DNA from: Phoronis australis
Taxonomy: Eukaryota; Phoronida; Phoronidae
Length of the DNA stretch: 64,000 nucleotides
NCBI GenBank assembly: GCA_002633005.1
Contig: NMRA01000180.1
Location: 36,518-100,517 of the forward strand
Direction of reading: 5' to 3'
Positions 1-10,515 of the stretch are shown piece after piece (position 1 is the first letter of the stretch; each line of letters starts with the position of its first letter). The translations under genes and the position numbers were made by a program. The notes beneath the pieces were generated by a model. The model had not been told where the DNA came from. It ran no database searches and saw only the letters and a program-made list of their open reading frames with translations.

Positions 1-39
1 AAACCTTTTCAAACAACTCACGATTCTTTCTGGGAAATG

Positions 40-575
40 TATTTTTAAAGGCCAGTATTATTGAATCTAATTGTGCTGTATGTATGTAAATTTATGATGC
101 TTTGAGTAAAAAGGTGCTTGTATAAATGTTTAAAATTTGTGGTTCCATATTCATGTATTCATACAATTGTGATCAGTACGCTGTACAACAGTAATAATCA
201 TATGGAATAAAGTCCAATTTAATCGTCTAAAAACCGTCTTCTGTGGAATGCGTTAGGGTCCCTTAATGGGGAATACTTTGTCAGCATTTTATTACATATA
301 TTCGCCCTTTTAATTATGTATTAGCGCATGTTGCCATCCTCTCTGTCTTAGCATCCGTAGCCCTAGGCGGCGTTCGGGCGTTCGGCGTTCATTGCTGGTA
401 TATCGCCTAAAGCCTTTGCGGGATTTTAACGAGATTTCATAGAAATGATTCTATGGAGCTGATAATAGAGTACAATGATTTTTGGTCCTATCCCCTTACT
501 ACTCTACCCCCTTGTGGCAATTTGAGATTTTACGGTTGCTTGTTGGATGGGTTTTTGTGAAAGTTAGCAAATAGG
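40..575. repeat. Left copy of a ~500-bp direct repeat shared with 62450-62910
   Basis: Both copies contain, in the same order, a TTTATGATGCTT-GAGTAAAAAGG block, a TTGTATAAATGTTT block, a CATTCATACAAT block, a TTAGCGCATGTTGCC-like block with GCATCCG after it, an ACGAGATTT/ATGAGATTT block and a CGGTTGCTTSTTSGATG block ending in GCAAATAG. Similarity is roughly 65-70 % by eye and is interrupted by small indels. No coding potential is visible. Because the right copy lies just past the 3' end of the PLAT-TSR gene, the left copy may be the 3' flank of another gene copy that ends just upstream of the window. A dispersed repeat is the alternative. Confidence 0.6.
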
Positions 576-3367
576 TGTTCATTAAAAAGAGAACGACATA
601 TTGTCACTTCCGGGTGGCTTTGACGATTTTGCGCCATCTGAAAGTCATTTTTAGATCAACCTGTCTGTTGTTTGCCCTTCGCCTTTCTATTTGACACACC
701 AGGATCATTAGGAAATTTGCTGTGTGTGTTCCAGGTGAGGAGACCAAAGCTGCCGTTTATTTCCGGACGGGTTTCAACTCGTTGTTTTTACGTCTACGGC
801 TGTACTCTCTTTCAAGTTTTTGTAGAATCTGTAAGAATTTTGAAGGGTGGGTTCCTATGGAGCTAACAATGGACGAGTATCAGACCCATACGACTACCGC
901 TCTGCTTTCTAGTGGTAATTTATTTTGTTACGTTTGCTCTGCTTTCTAGTGGTAATTTAACTTTTGTACGTTTGCTATGTGTCTTTGGAGTGCATTGATG
1001 ACTTGTAAAGAAAATTGAATAATACATGTAGGTTACCATCGAAGAGGCGGCGATATTCTAATTTCGGATGTATTAGGTGCATTTTTGCGCCAACTTGGGG
1101 CCATTTTTATTCATAAGAGATCGGTTTTGGCGTTTACATCCACCAAGCCGGTCAAAGGATCATTTTGAAACACGTGTTCCTGATGATCAGACTGCAGCCG
1201 ACCTATTTTCGTAAGGTCTGACAACTGTAGCCTCCCTGGTCGTGATGTCTTTTTGCGTCCTCTGCTGTATCTTCGCAATCATTCAGAGCTAGTCAAGGTT
1301 TTTTCATTAAATCTGAAGGCAATAGCAGAAGAATTCGGCACATTTTGCGCTACTTTGTGGCCACGTTTATTTTTTTTTTTTTCAAGTCGTCATCTTTATG
1401 GGCGACTAGACAAGATCTGACGACTCTACCGTCTCGTCCTAGAAAAAAGACGCTCGATTTCGTAACAGTTTGTCTTCATAAGTGGAATTTGGTCCACATA
1501 CGGCCGACAGTAGACGCACGTACATGTAGACACACTTAGACGCACTGCACCTCATTTTTCTTGCTGACCCAGAGTAACGCAGTCTTCTTACGCTGCTGGG
1601 TTTCGCATATCGTAACGTTGATGTGATCAGCGACGTTTTTCGTTGCATAACGTGGAAAAGAGGAACAAAGTTGACACAACCAATTAGTTAGCCAAAATTA
1701 AGACAAAACACAAACGTTAAAAACTTAAAAGAGGCCTAGAACGCGATATACAGACTAAAATACAATATTGAAAGTGGTTTTCTGCCACTGAAACAGAATT
1801 CAACCTGATCACCAGGTATTTTTAGAGTTTGTTTGTAACGATTTTTATTTCTTTTGATATCAGACTTCTTTCTTTTAGTTTCAATTTTCCAAAAACGATC
1901 TGTCAACTTCTCGCAACTTCGTCGATTTTCTCTCACAAGGCAAAGCACTTCTCTTTATTTAATATGGCAAGACATATGGGCCTTTCATACTAACGTCGAC
2001 GCATCGATGGTTTGGGGAGTTGCGGTCAGTATGAACGCTTATCTCCGGTCCTGGATCGCAGTTAACAGGTGGATTTAATAGCGTCGACGCTGCGGTGCAG
2101 TATGAACGCTTAACTTCGGTCCAATCGAAGTTATCGCCAGGTGCCACTGTTATCGTCAACAGTTACAAGGTAGGCCCAGTGCCGTCACTAATAGCTGATT
2201 ATATTTTACTCTAATAATAACCAATCGATTTAAAAACAAGCTTAATGTCACTTAGCACTTGTAAATGTTTCCAAATTGAAGCATTGAAAAATCTTAGCGT
2301 GCAACACTACCTTGCGATAACTTCGATGATGGCAGCGGCACCAACTGCTTACTTCTATGTTCTTTGACTACCGAAGCCAGTATGAACGGTCCTGTTAACT
2401 GCGCTGTTTACATGTACGTCGACGCTCTGCTCAGACCGAAGTTAAGTCAATATGGAAGGGCCCATAGTCGTAGCACATTTCCCTTATATGAAAATGTGAC
2501 TTTTGACCTCAAGCGACTTTGAGCAGCCGATTGTGAGCGTATGCGCGTATTTATAATACATTTAAGTGGTAGGGAGATTAGAAATTGTTTTCCCTTCGAG
2601 CGTGTTTCAAAAATCGTGAATTTTGTGATTGTTTTTGGACATTTCCTCAGAGGGGAATGTAAAATATTTTGTACTAGACGTTGTACGAGATGATACTCTC
2701 CTCAGGACTTTTTAAAAGATATTTTTGACGAATTTTCGTGTTCCATGCCCTTTTAAGTCAAACTTAAGATCTCTTGGAACGAACTTGAGATAATGTTTTA
2801 TCTTGAAATTGGTTGAAATTTAAGATATGTCTTAGCCAAGTCAATTTTCTTGGAACGAGCTCCGATTTCTTACATGTAAATTAGGAATGTTGCATGAAAA
2901 GATCCTGCTGGGTTCAAAGCCAAAATTTGACGTAGTCTAAAGATGGATTAGAAGCCTTTGCACAGAGTCTTCAGTAAACAGGAAAACATACCCGAGTCCC
3001 TAACAGACCTGATTCATGAAATTTATACGCTACATGTACTTGGCAAGATAGAAATTCAGTTCTTTCGCCTAACCCAATTAAAATGACACAAAATGCTCCC
3101 CTTTTGAAAAAGCTGGCCATTCCTGTGTTGGCCGTGAACGTTTGGCCTGCTTTTTTATCGGTTATCCTCCGAAGAAAGTGGTTTGTAGTGCAAACCATGA
3201 TAAGGAAAGATTTGAATCATTTTTGCATGCTCAAATGACACGATTTGCAGTTTGAAGGAAACGAGGAAGACTATGTCTTTAAACCAAGGAGTTTTGAAGT
3301 GATATACAAACATTTTGTTGTAGATCTATTTTCTTTAGCCTAATGCGCGGAGAATTTGAAGGAAAGT
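576..3367. other. Non-coding stretch, no gene recognised
   Basis: Only short open frames in conflicting phases are present and none shows domain-like sequence. Between 1980 and 2470 a motif of the type GTCGACGC...AGTATGAACG recurs three or four times in partly inverted order (about 1985-2045, 2082-2125 and 2380-2450). This suggests a small decayed inverted-repeat element. No canonical poly(A) signal for the minus-strand gene ending at 3368 was found close by. Confidence 0.4.
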
Positions 3368-3508
3368 TTAACCAGATCCGCAAACGTATGAACAGTAGTT
3401 GTTACTGTTGGTCCCTTCATAGACCCAGCAGGTGGCGCGGTTGTCCGTGTACCGCCCAATATGAATGTGTTCTCCGCCAGTACAAGTCCTGGAACCGTGC
3501 CAGATGAC
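3368..3508 (-). CDS. SH3b-M15 gene exon 6: C-terminal catalytic motif and stop
   Basis: The acceptor is CTTCGTTACAG and the stop TAA is at 3370-3368. It encodes 46 residues: VIWHGSRTCTGGEHIHIGRY and then a Cys-rich end (four Cys in the last 27 residues). In M15 enzymes the C-terminal motif carries a Glu acting as general base and a His zinc ligand; E196, H197 and H199 are the candidates here. The extra Cys pairs suggest a disulphide-stabilised extracellular form. Confidence 0.85.
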   Translation of the reverse strand, partial: VIWHGSRTCTGGEHIHIGRYTDNRATCWVYEGTNSNNYCSYVCGSG

Positions 3509-6500
3509 CTGTAACGAAGAATGCAAATGCTAAATTTATTTATACCAGGGTGGAGTCCCAACTATAGACATTTAGACGTGTCACATTAGCAGGCAATGCA
3601 CTTGTGGTAAGAAACTCTTGGTTAGCGAACGGAAACAACGAATTCTGGGTATAGGCCTAATCATGGGCCACGCACCATAGGGGCCCTGGGGGGGGGGGCT
3701 ATAGCCCACCACATTTTTCACAGCTACGTCACCCTTGGTCTGTGGGAGATGCACCACTTTTTTCAGTCTGCACCGCCCATGATAATGCAATACCTCACCG
3801 ATCAAGCACTTAAGTGACCTCTGTTTTGCTGGATTACCCTAGCCCTGAATATTTCCGAAACACTCGTGGTCTTGCATGATCTCATTTCTCACGCTTAAAA
3901 CATGGTATACGGAATGCACTTCAGATATGGAAATGGTACAGCAATAGAAAGGATAGCCAGTGGCTTGCACAAATAAGTCTACAACTGCGGTGCAAACGTA
4001 TTTGAGTACCTATTTAGGATTGTTTCACGTAACCGCTTACTGTTTCCCATAATATGGCTCTTAACTCATCGGATTGGCCAGATCTCTCACCTGGTAGTCA
4101 CGAGCGAGAACACCGCTTGATTTGATCTTCTGAAATATAGCAGCCCCAGAGCTTTGTCCGTCAATCCAGAAGTCAGCCGCCCTTCCGACATCGTGCTATG
4201 GACAGATAGGTGTGGCAATAGCGTGTCAAAGATATACATGTATGAAAAACTGAGTGCAGTGCATCAAATTCGTACATCAGATCAAAAAGTAAAATACAAT
4301 GTAGATCAGTTGCCGTTATAAAACTAGGTTAACTCTGAATAGAATACGAAAACTGTCAGATATTTGTTGCTTGAGGCATCTTGTTCATACGGATCGTGTT
4401 TTGCACCCAGTATGGTCTCAGGAAATAACAAGCACCTGCCTTTCAACGGTGTGACGAAGATCGCCCTCATGTGACCAGAGTGGCGACGCAAATGTCTAAG
4501 TCGTGGCAACAGAAGTTTCTGGTGTGCACACTATAGTGCGCACCCCGGAGTTAACCGCTTGTTGTAAAAATAATCATGGGTCTGTGAACGTAAATTCTAC
4601 GGGACAGCAAATGGCACTATTACCTACAATTTTTTATTGCCCCAGAATAGCGTTACAGGTTCCACCAGGTACTCATACATTGATATGAGGTCAATAAACC
4701 AATGTTTCCTCGAGGCCTGATAAAACACCGATCACTTCGCCACAATATCAACAGGCAACTTCACGTGGAAGTTCGTAATTTCCTTTCAGGAACACATCTC
4801 TGATGCATAATCAATCATGGCTCTCTTTAACAGCTTCCGTGTCAAAAAACCTTCATTTATTTCATTTCACAGGCGAAAGAGACGTAACTGTGATTAAAGT
4901 TCAATTTCAGGGCAATCATAGCCTTTTGGCCCAAAACTAACAAGTCAAAGTTTTATATGCTATGACGGTGCAGTAATTGCAATAAGCCAATTAGATGCTG
5001 CGTAAGAATTGGCATTGACAATGTATCTGGCTGAACCCGGGGGGCATGGATAATGTAAACTCACGTGAGATCTCCCGTTACCATTCCTGTCGCCGCTGGT
5101 TACCCATAATCGGGTGCAGAACAAGTCGGCTATGCGTTGTAGGTCTTGCTTAACTTTGCTGTCGGAGATACGGTAACCACGGTAGTCTACTCTGCCGCAA
5201 CCCGATTTGCCTAGAAGGAAAAGCATTGCGCTGAAGCATTATGTTTTTATTTCCAATACTCGATCACATGTTCGTACATTCCCTATGGAAAGGCAAATTA
5301 ATTCACTAGAAAATTTTCGATTTTTTGCGCCGAGGCTCCAAAAAAAATTCCACTTTTGCACCATACTTTTGAAGTGATTGACTTTGAATGGCAGTCGAAA
5401 TTAGAATGAACTGTACACCGTGACTAAAAGCTAAGAGAGAGAATACAAAGACAAAAATGTCACAGGCATAATGTTTGTAATACAAATAACAAACCGACTG
5501 AGCCACCGGAAGAACACTGAGCGGACGATCCGACTTTCAGGTACTTGCCGACTGTCCAGACACTCTGCAAAAGACAATTACATGTACATGTAGTTGCAAG
5601 GGAATAATATGACTTAAAAGTATCAACAATAAATTGTACAAAAGGATGTACTTTAAGTGAACATTGTTCACACCTGAGCGGATTAGATTGTGTAAATACA
5701 ATTTTCGTTGTTGCTGTTGTCGTTACCTTAGTCCCGTATGTCAACTTGAACCACTGGTATCCGTCTTTGGTAAGTCTGAGCCCAGCGTATTTGTAACATT
5801 CACCCCTGTTGAGCGTTGCTACTACACTTGCCCTGATGCTGGCTGAAACGTGTTTTGACAATAATGTCAGATTTTATTTCGTCGTGAATCGTAGTTAATA
5901 AGAGAGCATATTAGAAAATGTGATCATTATCCGTAGATCATTGCAACATAATTTCATCCCACGGTAAAAGTTTTAACACATCAAGTAGAAAACTTGAACT
6001 TGTAGAGTTTAATGCCGAAATCTGCTCACTGACTAATCTGTCGCCTATTGGGTCAAGTTTTAAATTTCAGTAAAAATGTTTTCGAAAGTAATATCCTAAC
6101 AACCACCAACATGACTCAACATTATAAATATTTACATTGCAGAACAAAATCCCAAGAACGATGTCACAATTTCTAAATTTTATTTCCTTCTTCGAGGTAT
6201 AAATCGGAACTTTTTAAAACTACATATAAGATCCTGTGCTAGAGCGACTTATTTTAAAACAACTCACTATAAAGTACATGTAGTTTCAATAATAGTGTTT
6301 GCACAACCATATATGGTATCAGACGATTGTTTTTGAGCCCGGTCAGCCATTTCTTATATCCGTTGTTCCGAATAAAACGGGGAAAATTTTGACATGTTTT
6401 GGTTTTTTATAGTCTTCAAAGGAGAATATTATTTCATAAGTTTGCATTGCACTATGTTCAAGATCAACGCAAGTTACACACTTTGAGTTTCCAAATCAGG

Positions 6501-7160
6501 GATTGATCGTGGTTTACATTTCTTTATGTGAATATTAATATTTTCTATAGAGGCCTCTAGATGCTCTCATTTTTTCACAATTCTGTTTTACCCACTTTTT
6601 GTCCACCTTTTCATGAGACGTCATGTAAAGCCCGGAACATCTCATCCGTAACACTTCGTATGTCATCTTTTCGTACCCTCAAAATCTCAGAGGCAAATTT
6701 CAACAGCAAGTCCTGTGATCCTTGAATTTGAGGCAACGAAAATATCAATGCATGTATGTACATGCAATATACTTTAATTACGAAATGCTTTGCATGTACA
6801 AAGTTTTGAAGAAGACATTAGAATGTGGTAAGCGTGAAGTTTGCATGCTAAATTTACACGATATACCTGTAAAAGTTGACTTAAACTACATGTACTTCAG
6901 TTCGCAGGACCCCCAAGAAGTGGTCAATTTCAAGTGACTTAGACTTAAGAACGACGTGGTTCAATTGCCCCAATTACTGATTTTGTCTTCAGTATGATTA
7001 TAGAGCAACGATAATGTATAATTGTTTTTCAAATACCTGAGCTTCTGGCATTGACGCCAGTTCCTGTTAAACACAAACAGGTTCCAAATTTCGGGTTGGT
7101 TCCGGTTATATCAGCCTCTGTTACAGCGAACAAACCGGCGAAGACGATGTACAATAGCAT
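3368..7160 (-). CDS. Secreted SH3b-M15 zinc carboxypeptidase-like protein, six exons, complete
   Basis: Spliced minus-strand gene: 7160-7037, 5842-5727, 5564-5507 (or 5495), 5210-5065, 4195-4091 and 3508-3368. Intron phases are 1, 0, 1, 0, 0 and all junctions are GT-AG, giving 229 (or 233) residues. Residues 1-16 form a signal peptide. Residues about 27-97 form a bacterial-type SH3 (SH3b) domain with the usual VNARSSAS...VVATLNRGE pattern. Residues about 104-229 are an M15/VanY-type D-Ala-D-Ala carboxypeptidase domain: VTSGDRN at 136-142, the signature S147-x-H149-x-x-G152-x-A154-x-D156, and E196-H-x-H199 near the C-terminus. These supply the expected zinc ligands and catalytic acid. Known M15 enzymes cut peptidoglycan stem peptides; in an animal, digestion of bacteria or antibacterial defence is my inference. 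Ten or more Cys residues suit an extracellular protein. The exact 3' end of exon 3 is uncertain, but both options keep the frame. Confidence 0.85.
4091..4195 (-). CDS. SH3b-M15 gene exon 5: zinc-binding HxxGxAxD motif
   Basis: This exon has exactly 35 codons, phase 0 to phase 0, with acceptor TCCATAG and donor CAG|GTGAGAG. It begins HDVGRAADFWIDGQ, giving the His and Asp zinc ligands of the M15 family with the spacing H-x-x-G-x-A-x-D. An amphipathic helix (AAIFQKIKSSGVL) follows. It was recognised only by reading the minus strand between exons 4 and 6. Confidence 0.85.
5065..5210 (-). CDS. SH3b-M15 gene exon 4: first half of M15 domain
   Basis: The acceptor TTTTCCTTCTAG has a strong pyrimidine tract and the donor CAC|GTGAGT is near consensus. 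It encodes 48 codons beginning KSGCGRVDYRGYRIS, then a helix (VKQDLQRIADLF) and WVTSGDRNGNGRSH. The last two residues are the S-x of the S-x-H-x-x-G-x-A-x-D zinc motif, which therefore spans the intron. An earlier in-frame ATG at 5226 exists, but it lies upstream of the acceptor and is not needed. Confidence 0.85.
5507..5564 (-). CDS. SH3b-M15 gene exon 3: last SH3b strand and linker
   Basis: The acceptor is CTTTTGCAG. It encodes SVWTVGKYLKVGSSAQCSS. Two phase-1 donors are possible: TCCG|GTGGCT ending at 5507, or GTCG|GTTTGT ending at 5495. The second adds four linker residues (GGSV). Both join the G|GC codon of exon 4 in frame, so the product differs only in the linker. A cDNA would decide. 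Confidence 0.75.
5727..5842 (-). CDS. SH3b-M15 gene exon 2: core of SH3b domain
   Basis: The acceptor is CGTTTCAG and the donor is AAG|GTAACG, giving 2 + 38 codons in phase 1 to phase 0. It encodes SIRASVVATLNRGECYKY followed by TKDGYQWFKLTYG, the typical SH3b core in which a turn with Gly precedes the W-x-K-V/L strand. The last SH3b strand, VWTVGKYLKV, comes from the next exon. Confidence 0.85.
7037..7160 (-). CDS. SH3b-M15 gene exon 1: signal peptide and start of SH3b
   Basis: The ATG is at 7160-7158, followed by MLLYIVFAGLFAVTEA, a typical signal peptide cut after A16. The mature part starts ADITGTNP and has a C-L-C motif at residues 28-30. The exon ends in phase 1 at a GTATTT donor. The split codon G|CC gives Ala-42, which joins NARSS to the ASIRAS of exon 2 and restores the conserved SH3b N-terminal strand. 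This supports direct splicing to 5842 with no missing exon. Confidence 0.85.
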
Positions 7161-7233
7161 TTTGCTTAATGAGGCCTCAATACTTGATAATCACTCCAAA
7201 GCACTCTGATATTATTTTAAGGCCGATCGCTGA

Positions 7234-7240
7234 TTTTATA
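7234..7240 (-). promoter_or_regulatory. TATA box of the SH3b-M15 gene
   Basis: Reading the minus strand, TATAAAA lies 74-80 bases upstream of the ATG at 7160. A start site about 30 bases downstream would leave a 5' UTR of about 45 bases. The duplicated region near 9.7 kb has a disrupted version (AATCTAAAAT) at the matching place. Confidence 0.5.
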
Positions 7241-7362
7241 ACGTCGCTGCCATGTGGTCACGCTTTGTATCTTAATCTTACTAAGTTATCTATGGCCCTG
7301 GTGCCGTGGGAATTGGAGCGTTGACGGACGAAAATAATATAAACCAAAACCGCTGTCCGATA

Positions 7363-8134
7363 TGGAATGCCAACACGGAAGAAATTCAACACAAATTGAC
7401 ACAACAAGATCATGAAAATATTATAGTCAACATTTAAAATGTTGACAAAATTTCGAAAATATTGTCGACAATTTCAAAATATCTTGTCAATATTTTAAAA
7501 ATGTTACAAACGTTTTTAATAATATCTTGCCAACAATTTAATTATTAATCTGGTTAACATTTTAAAACCTTCCCAACAGTTTAAACATCTTGCCAACCTT
7601 GTCAAAAAATCTTGCCAACATTTTTAATTTTGCCAATATTTTCAATCTTGCCACCAATTTAAAAGCATCAATATTTTATGCACATCCCCTATTTGGCACA
7701 TCACATGATCACGGATGTCTGCCATTTGTCAGCTGATTCATGTCAAAAACTGCTACAATACAAAGGTTAAAACGTTGATCCGTCTTTACACCTTTGGTGC
7801 GAAATTTCAGACGGCTATCGGCTGCTCTTTAGTTTCCTCGCAAGGCCGCTAGGTGTTATAATGTAGGTCACGTGATATGCGCGAAGTGACTTGATCAATG
7901 AATCTTGATGTGGTGGTAAGATGTTGTCAAGGCTGTAGAAAGTGGACAACATTTAAGAAAATGTTGACAAGATTTACAAGATTTTTAAAATGTTAGAAAG
8001 AGATTTTTTCAAAACGTTGACAAAATTTTTAATACGTTGACAAGATTTTTAAAATGTTGTTAACATTAATGTTAATGTTAATATTATCATGGAGTGTAAA
8101 TCGTTGTTGGAATTTCTTCCGTTTTGGCATTCCA
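7363..8134. mobile_element. 772-bp MITE with TA flanks and internal TTGCCAACATTTT-type repeats
   Basis: The ends are inverted repeats: TGGAATGCCAACACGGAAGA on the left and, on the reverse strand, TGGAATGCCAAAACGGAAGA on the right, followed on both sides by AATTC-ACA. Each end is flanked by TA, as expected for a TA target-site duplication. The left interior (about 7410-7660) repeats variants of CTTGCCAACATTTTAAAA and the right interior (7915-8060) repeats the complement, AATGTTGACAAGATTTT. The element is therefore a long imperfect foldback. No transposase frame is present, so it is non-autonomous. It separates the SH3b-M15 gene from its duplicated 5' copy. Confidence 0.75.
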
Positions 8135-8559
8135 TAGACCGAGTCCAGGTAATAACTTCATAATTTGGACATTGCCTTGGAAGAACTCGCTTGTTGAACA
8201 AAAGTAAATAAAAGTAATGTAGAACTATGTAGAAAAGACCTATTGTAATTGAATATAGACCGGAGTTCCAACTGGATTGACACAGGTGATGTTTTGCCCA
8301 CAGGTCATATCTCATCCACATGCTGCCAGTTATTAATGGTCATTGTCTATTTTTTCAATGCTCATACTAGAAAAAAATCCTTTAGGTGGAAAATTTACCA
8401 GAGGCGCGTTCACTGACGCTAGTTACCCGTAAGTGAAAGTCAGAGAGATCACAAGCCTCCCATTCAATGCCTGGTGATTTATTTCAAAGACGCCAAGCTA
8501 CAATGTAGCAAATAACGAGCCGAACAAGACAAAATCCTGTCATTACATTGCATAATTTT

Positions 8560-9720
8560 CTGAAAAAAAGACCGGCTTTCGTTTTCGTGTTTCGAGGTGA
8601 ATACGATACTTTTTAAAAATAAATTCCTACGGATACATGTACCTTGTGCAAAAGTGGCCTATTTTAAAAGAACTGAAGTTACAGATGATAGAAAAATAAT
8701 GTTTGTACCATACATGTACATGGGGCATCTAAACGCATCACAGTATATTTGAACCTGGTCAGTCGGTTCGCAGATCTGCTGTTCTGAAATGAGCGAAATT
8801 TGACATGTTCTAGGTTACATACCGCTTAAAGGACAATTATTCTTTCAACAATGTACTTTGTACTATAATCAACATTAATACAAGTCATAAAATTTAGTTT
8901 TCAAATCAGTGCCTGATCGTGGGTTACATTTCCTTACGTGAGTAATAAAAATTCATGCCGATATGAGTGTTCTCGTTGTTTCACGCTTCTGTTTAACCGT
9001 GTATTTGTCCATGTGAACGTCGTATATGTGACGTCACGTAAACATCACATCCGTGCGTCTGCGTTCCCTCAAGTTTCCTTCGGAGGTGAATTTCAAAAGC
9101 AAGTCGTGTAACTGAAATTTGAGGTAACGACATTAAACCTGTATGTTTGTACGAAACCTAAAGAAATGCTTTGCCTGTACAAGGTTTAATAGTGAAAGAG
9201 ACGACGACGATAATCGTATATGATAGGCGGTTGAGTAAGGGGTGCACATGCTAAATTCACACGGTATATTGTTACAAGAAAACGTGAATTTCTTCAATTT
9301 GTGTACGAACTACACGAGTGAGAACAATAGCAGTTACCTAAGTACGGTGTGTTGTTTTCAGCTGGCCATCCGGCAAATGGTCGTTCAAGTGATTTAACCA
9401 CATGACTAAATGCGGATCAGATTATAGCACAACGATATCTTGAGGGGGTTTCTGATTTTTCATCGTTATCGTACGATTCACAACGTACAACCAGAAAACT
9501 GGTAGAATAACGTTGCTTTGTTTACAATACCTGAACATCTCGTATTGGCGTCAGTTCCGGTTAAACACAAACAGGTTCCCGATTGCGGGTTGGTATCGCA
9601 TATATCAGCGTTTGCCACAGCGAAAAATCGAAGTACCATCGCATTTTGCTAAATGATGCCTTTGCAGTTTATAATCAGTTGTTTGAATACTTTTAAGGCC
9701 GAATTTTAGATTTACGTCTG
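8560..9720. repeat. Right unit of the tandem duplication of the SH3b-M15 5' region
   Basis: This is the direct repeat of 6150-7260. It carries a copy of exon 1 (9639-9531) and most of intron 1, but no copies of exons 2-6 were found between 7.2 and 9.5 kb. The matching TATA region is altered. Confidence 0.75.
9531..9639 (-). pseudogene. Duplicated exon 1 of the SH3b-M15 gene (pseudo-exon or alternative first exon)
   Basis: The exon body is clearly homologous to 7160-7037: DICDTNPQSGTCLCLTGTD matches DITGTNPKFGTCLCLTGTG. The phase-1 donor (TCAG|GTATTG) is intact, so splicing to the exon at 5842 would keep the frame. The ancestral ATG (9644-9642) is out of frame through an indel. A second ATG at 9639 is in frame but leaves only about 11 residues (MVLRFFAVANA) as a signal peptide, which is short. 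The TATA box is lost and no other exons accompany it. I favour a decayed copy, with an alternative first exon as the other possibility. Confidence 0.6.
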
Positions 9721-10161
9721 TACAGGTACCATATGGCCAAGACACAATGAGTTGCAAATTACACGTCATTGCATTAACAGCAGATTGATTTCAACTGTCA
9801 ATATTTCACCAATGATTCCTCCCAAAACAAGTAGGTTTTAATAAATGTTCGGTGGTTTAAATGGCCACGTGACCAATCCGACCAGCCCCTCTGATGAGCA
9901 CAGAAACTTCACTCTCTCTTATATTTCCGAAACTTTCGCTCCTACTGAAAATCAAAGTAGATCAAGAAAAAAGAAACGCAAAATCGGCACTTTTCACCCC
10001 AAAACCATCACTTCCCTGTCGATGCTCGACTAAAGCCAATTAGATTCTGAAAGGAAATTTCATACCAATTCCAAAATTGTGCTTCACAATAGCTGTCAAC
10101 CAGGTATATTTTTCTGCAAATCTTGTTTGAGGGCTACCTGAAATCGTAGCCAATAGCGGAG

Positions 10162-10515
10162 TTGCAACGTCGCCATATTGGAAATGGGTCAGAATGTTGC
10201 ATTGTGGTTAAGCCGGTAAACAAGTACGTCGGCAAGCGTGGGGGCGAACCGGCCACAGGGAGGTTATACGTGTTGTGTGCCTGGCATGCTATAATACCAG
10301 TTAGCGAGATAAAAAATGTAGGAACTACCTGTTTCCCAAGGATCAAAAACTGCGTTAAACATGAGTCAGAGTCATCGGTTGAGCTGGTAGCAAAGGCCGA
10401 CTTCGTGAATTCTTTCCGACTTCGTAGCATAAAATATGCAGCGCTCATTTTGAGGGCGGCAAGAAAACGTATCTTGGAAATTGCCCAACAATATCTCCCT
10501 TCAAAGAAGCAGTAA
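10162..10515 (+). CDS. Uncertain 117-residue open frame
   Basis: The start given is the first possible initiation codon (TTG) and no clear ATG-led frame exists. The product is basic, with a C-terminal amphipathic helical stretch (ALILRAARKRILEIAQQYL). No domain is recognised. A longer minus-strand frame overlaps it completely, so at most one is real. The only supports are its length and the GC-richer composition relative to the flanks. Confidence 0.15.
   Translation: MQRRHIGNGSECCIVVKPVNKYVGKRGGEPATGRLYVLCAWHAIIPVSEIKNVGTTCFPRIKNCVKHESESSVELVAKADFVNSFRLRSIKYAALILRAARKRILEIAQQYLPSKKQ

Larger units (their letters stand above)
6150..7260. repeat. Left unit of a tandem duplication (promoter, exon 1 and intron 1 of the SH3b-M15 gene)
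   Basis: This segment matches 8560-9720 in the same orientation, offset about 2.4 kb. Shared blocks include the exon-1 coding sequence, AAGGCCGA just upstream, GATCGTGG-TTACATTTC, GACGTCAYGTAAA, AAATGCTTTGC-TGTACAA and ACATGTACAT-rich stretches. Identity is high in the exon and lower in the intron. Confidence 0.75.
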
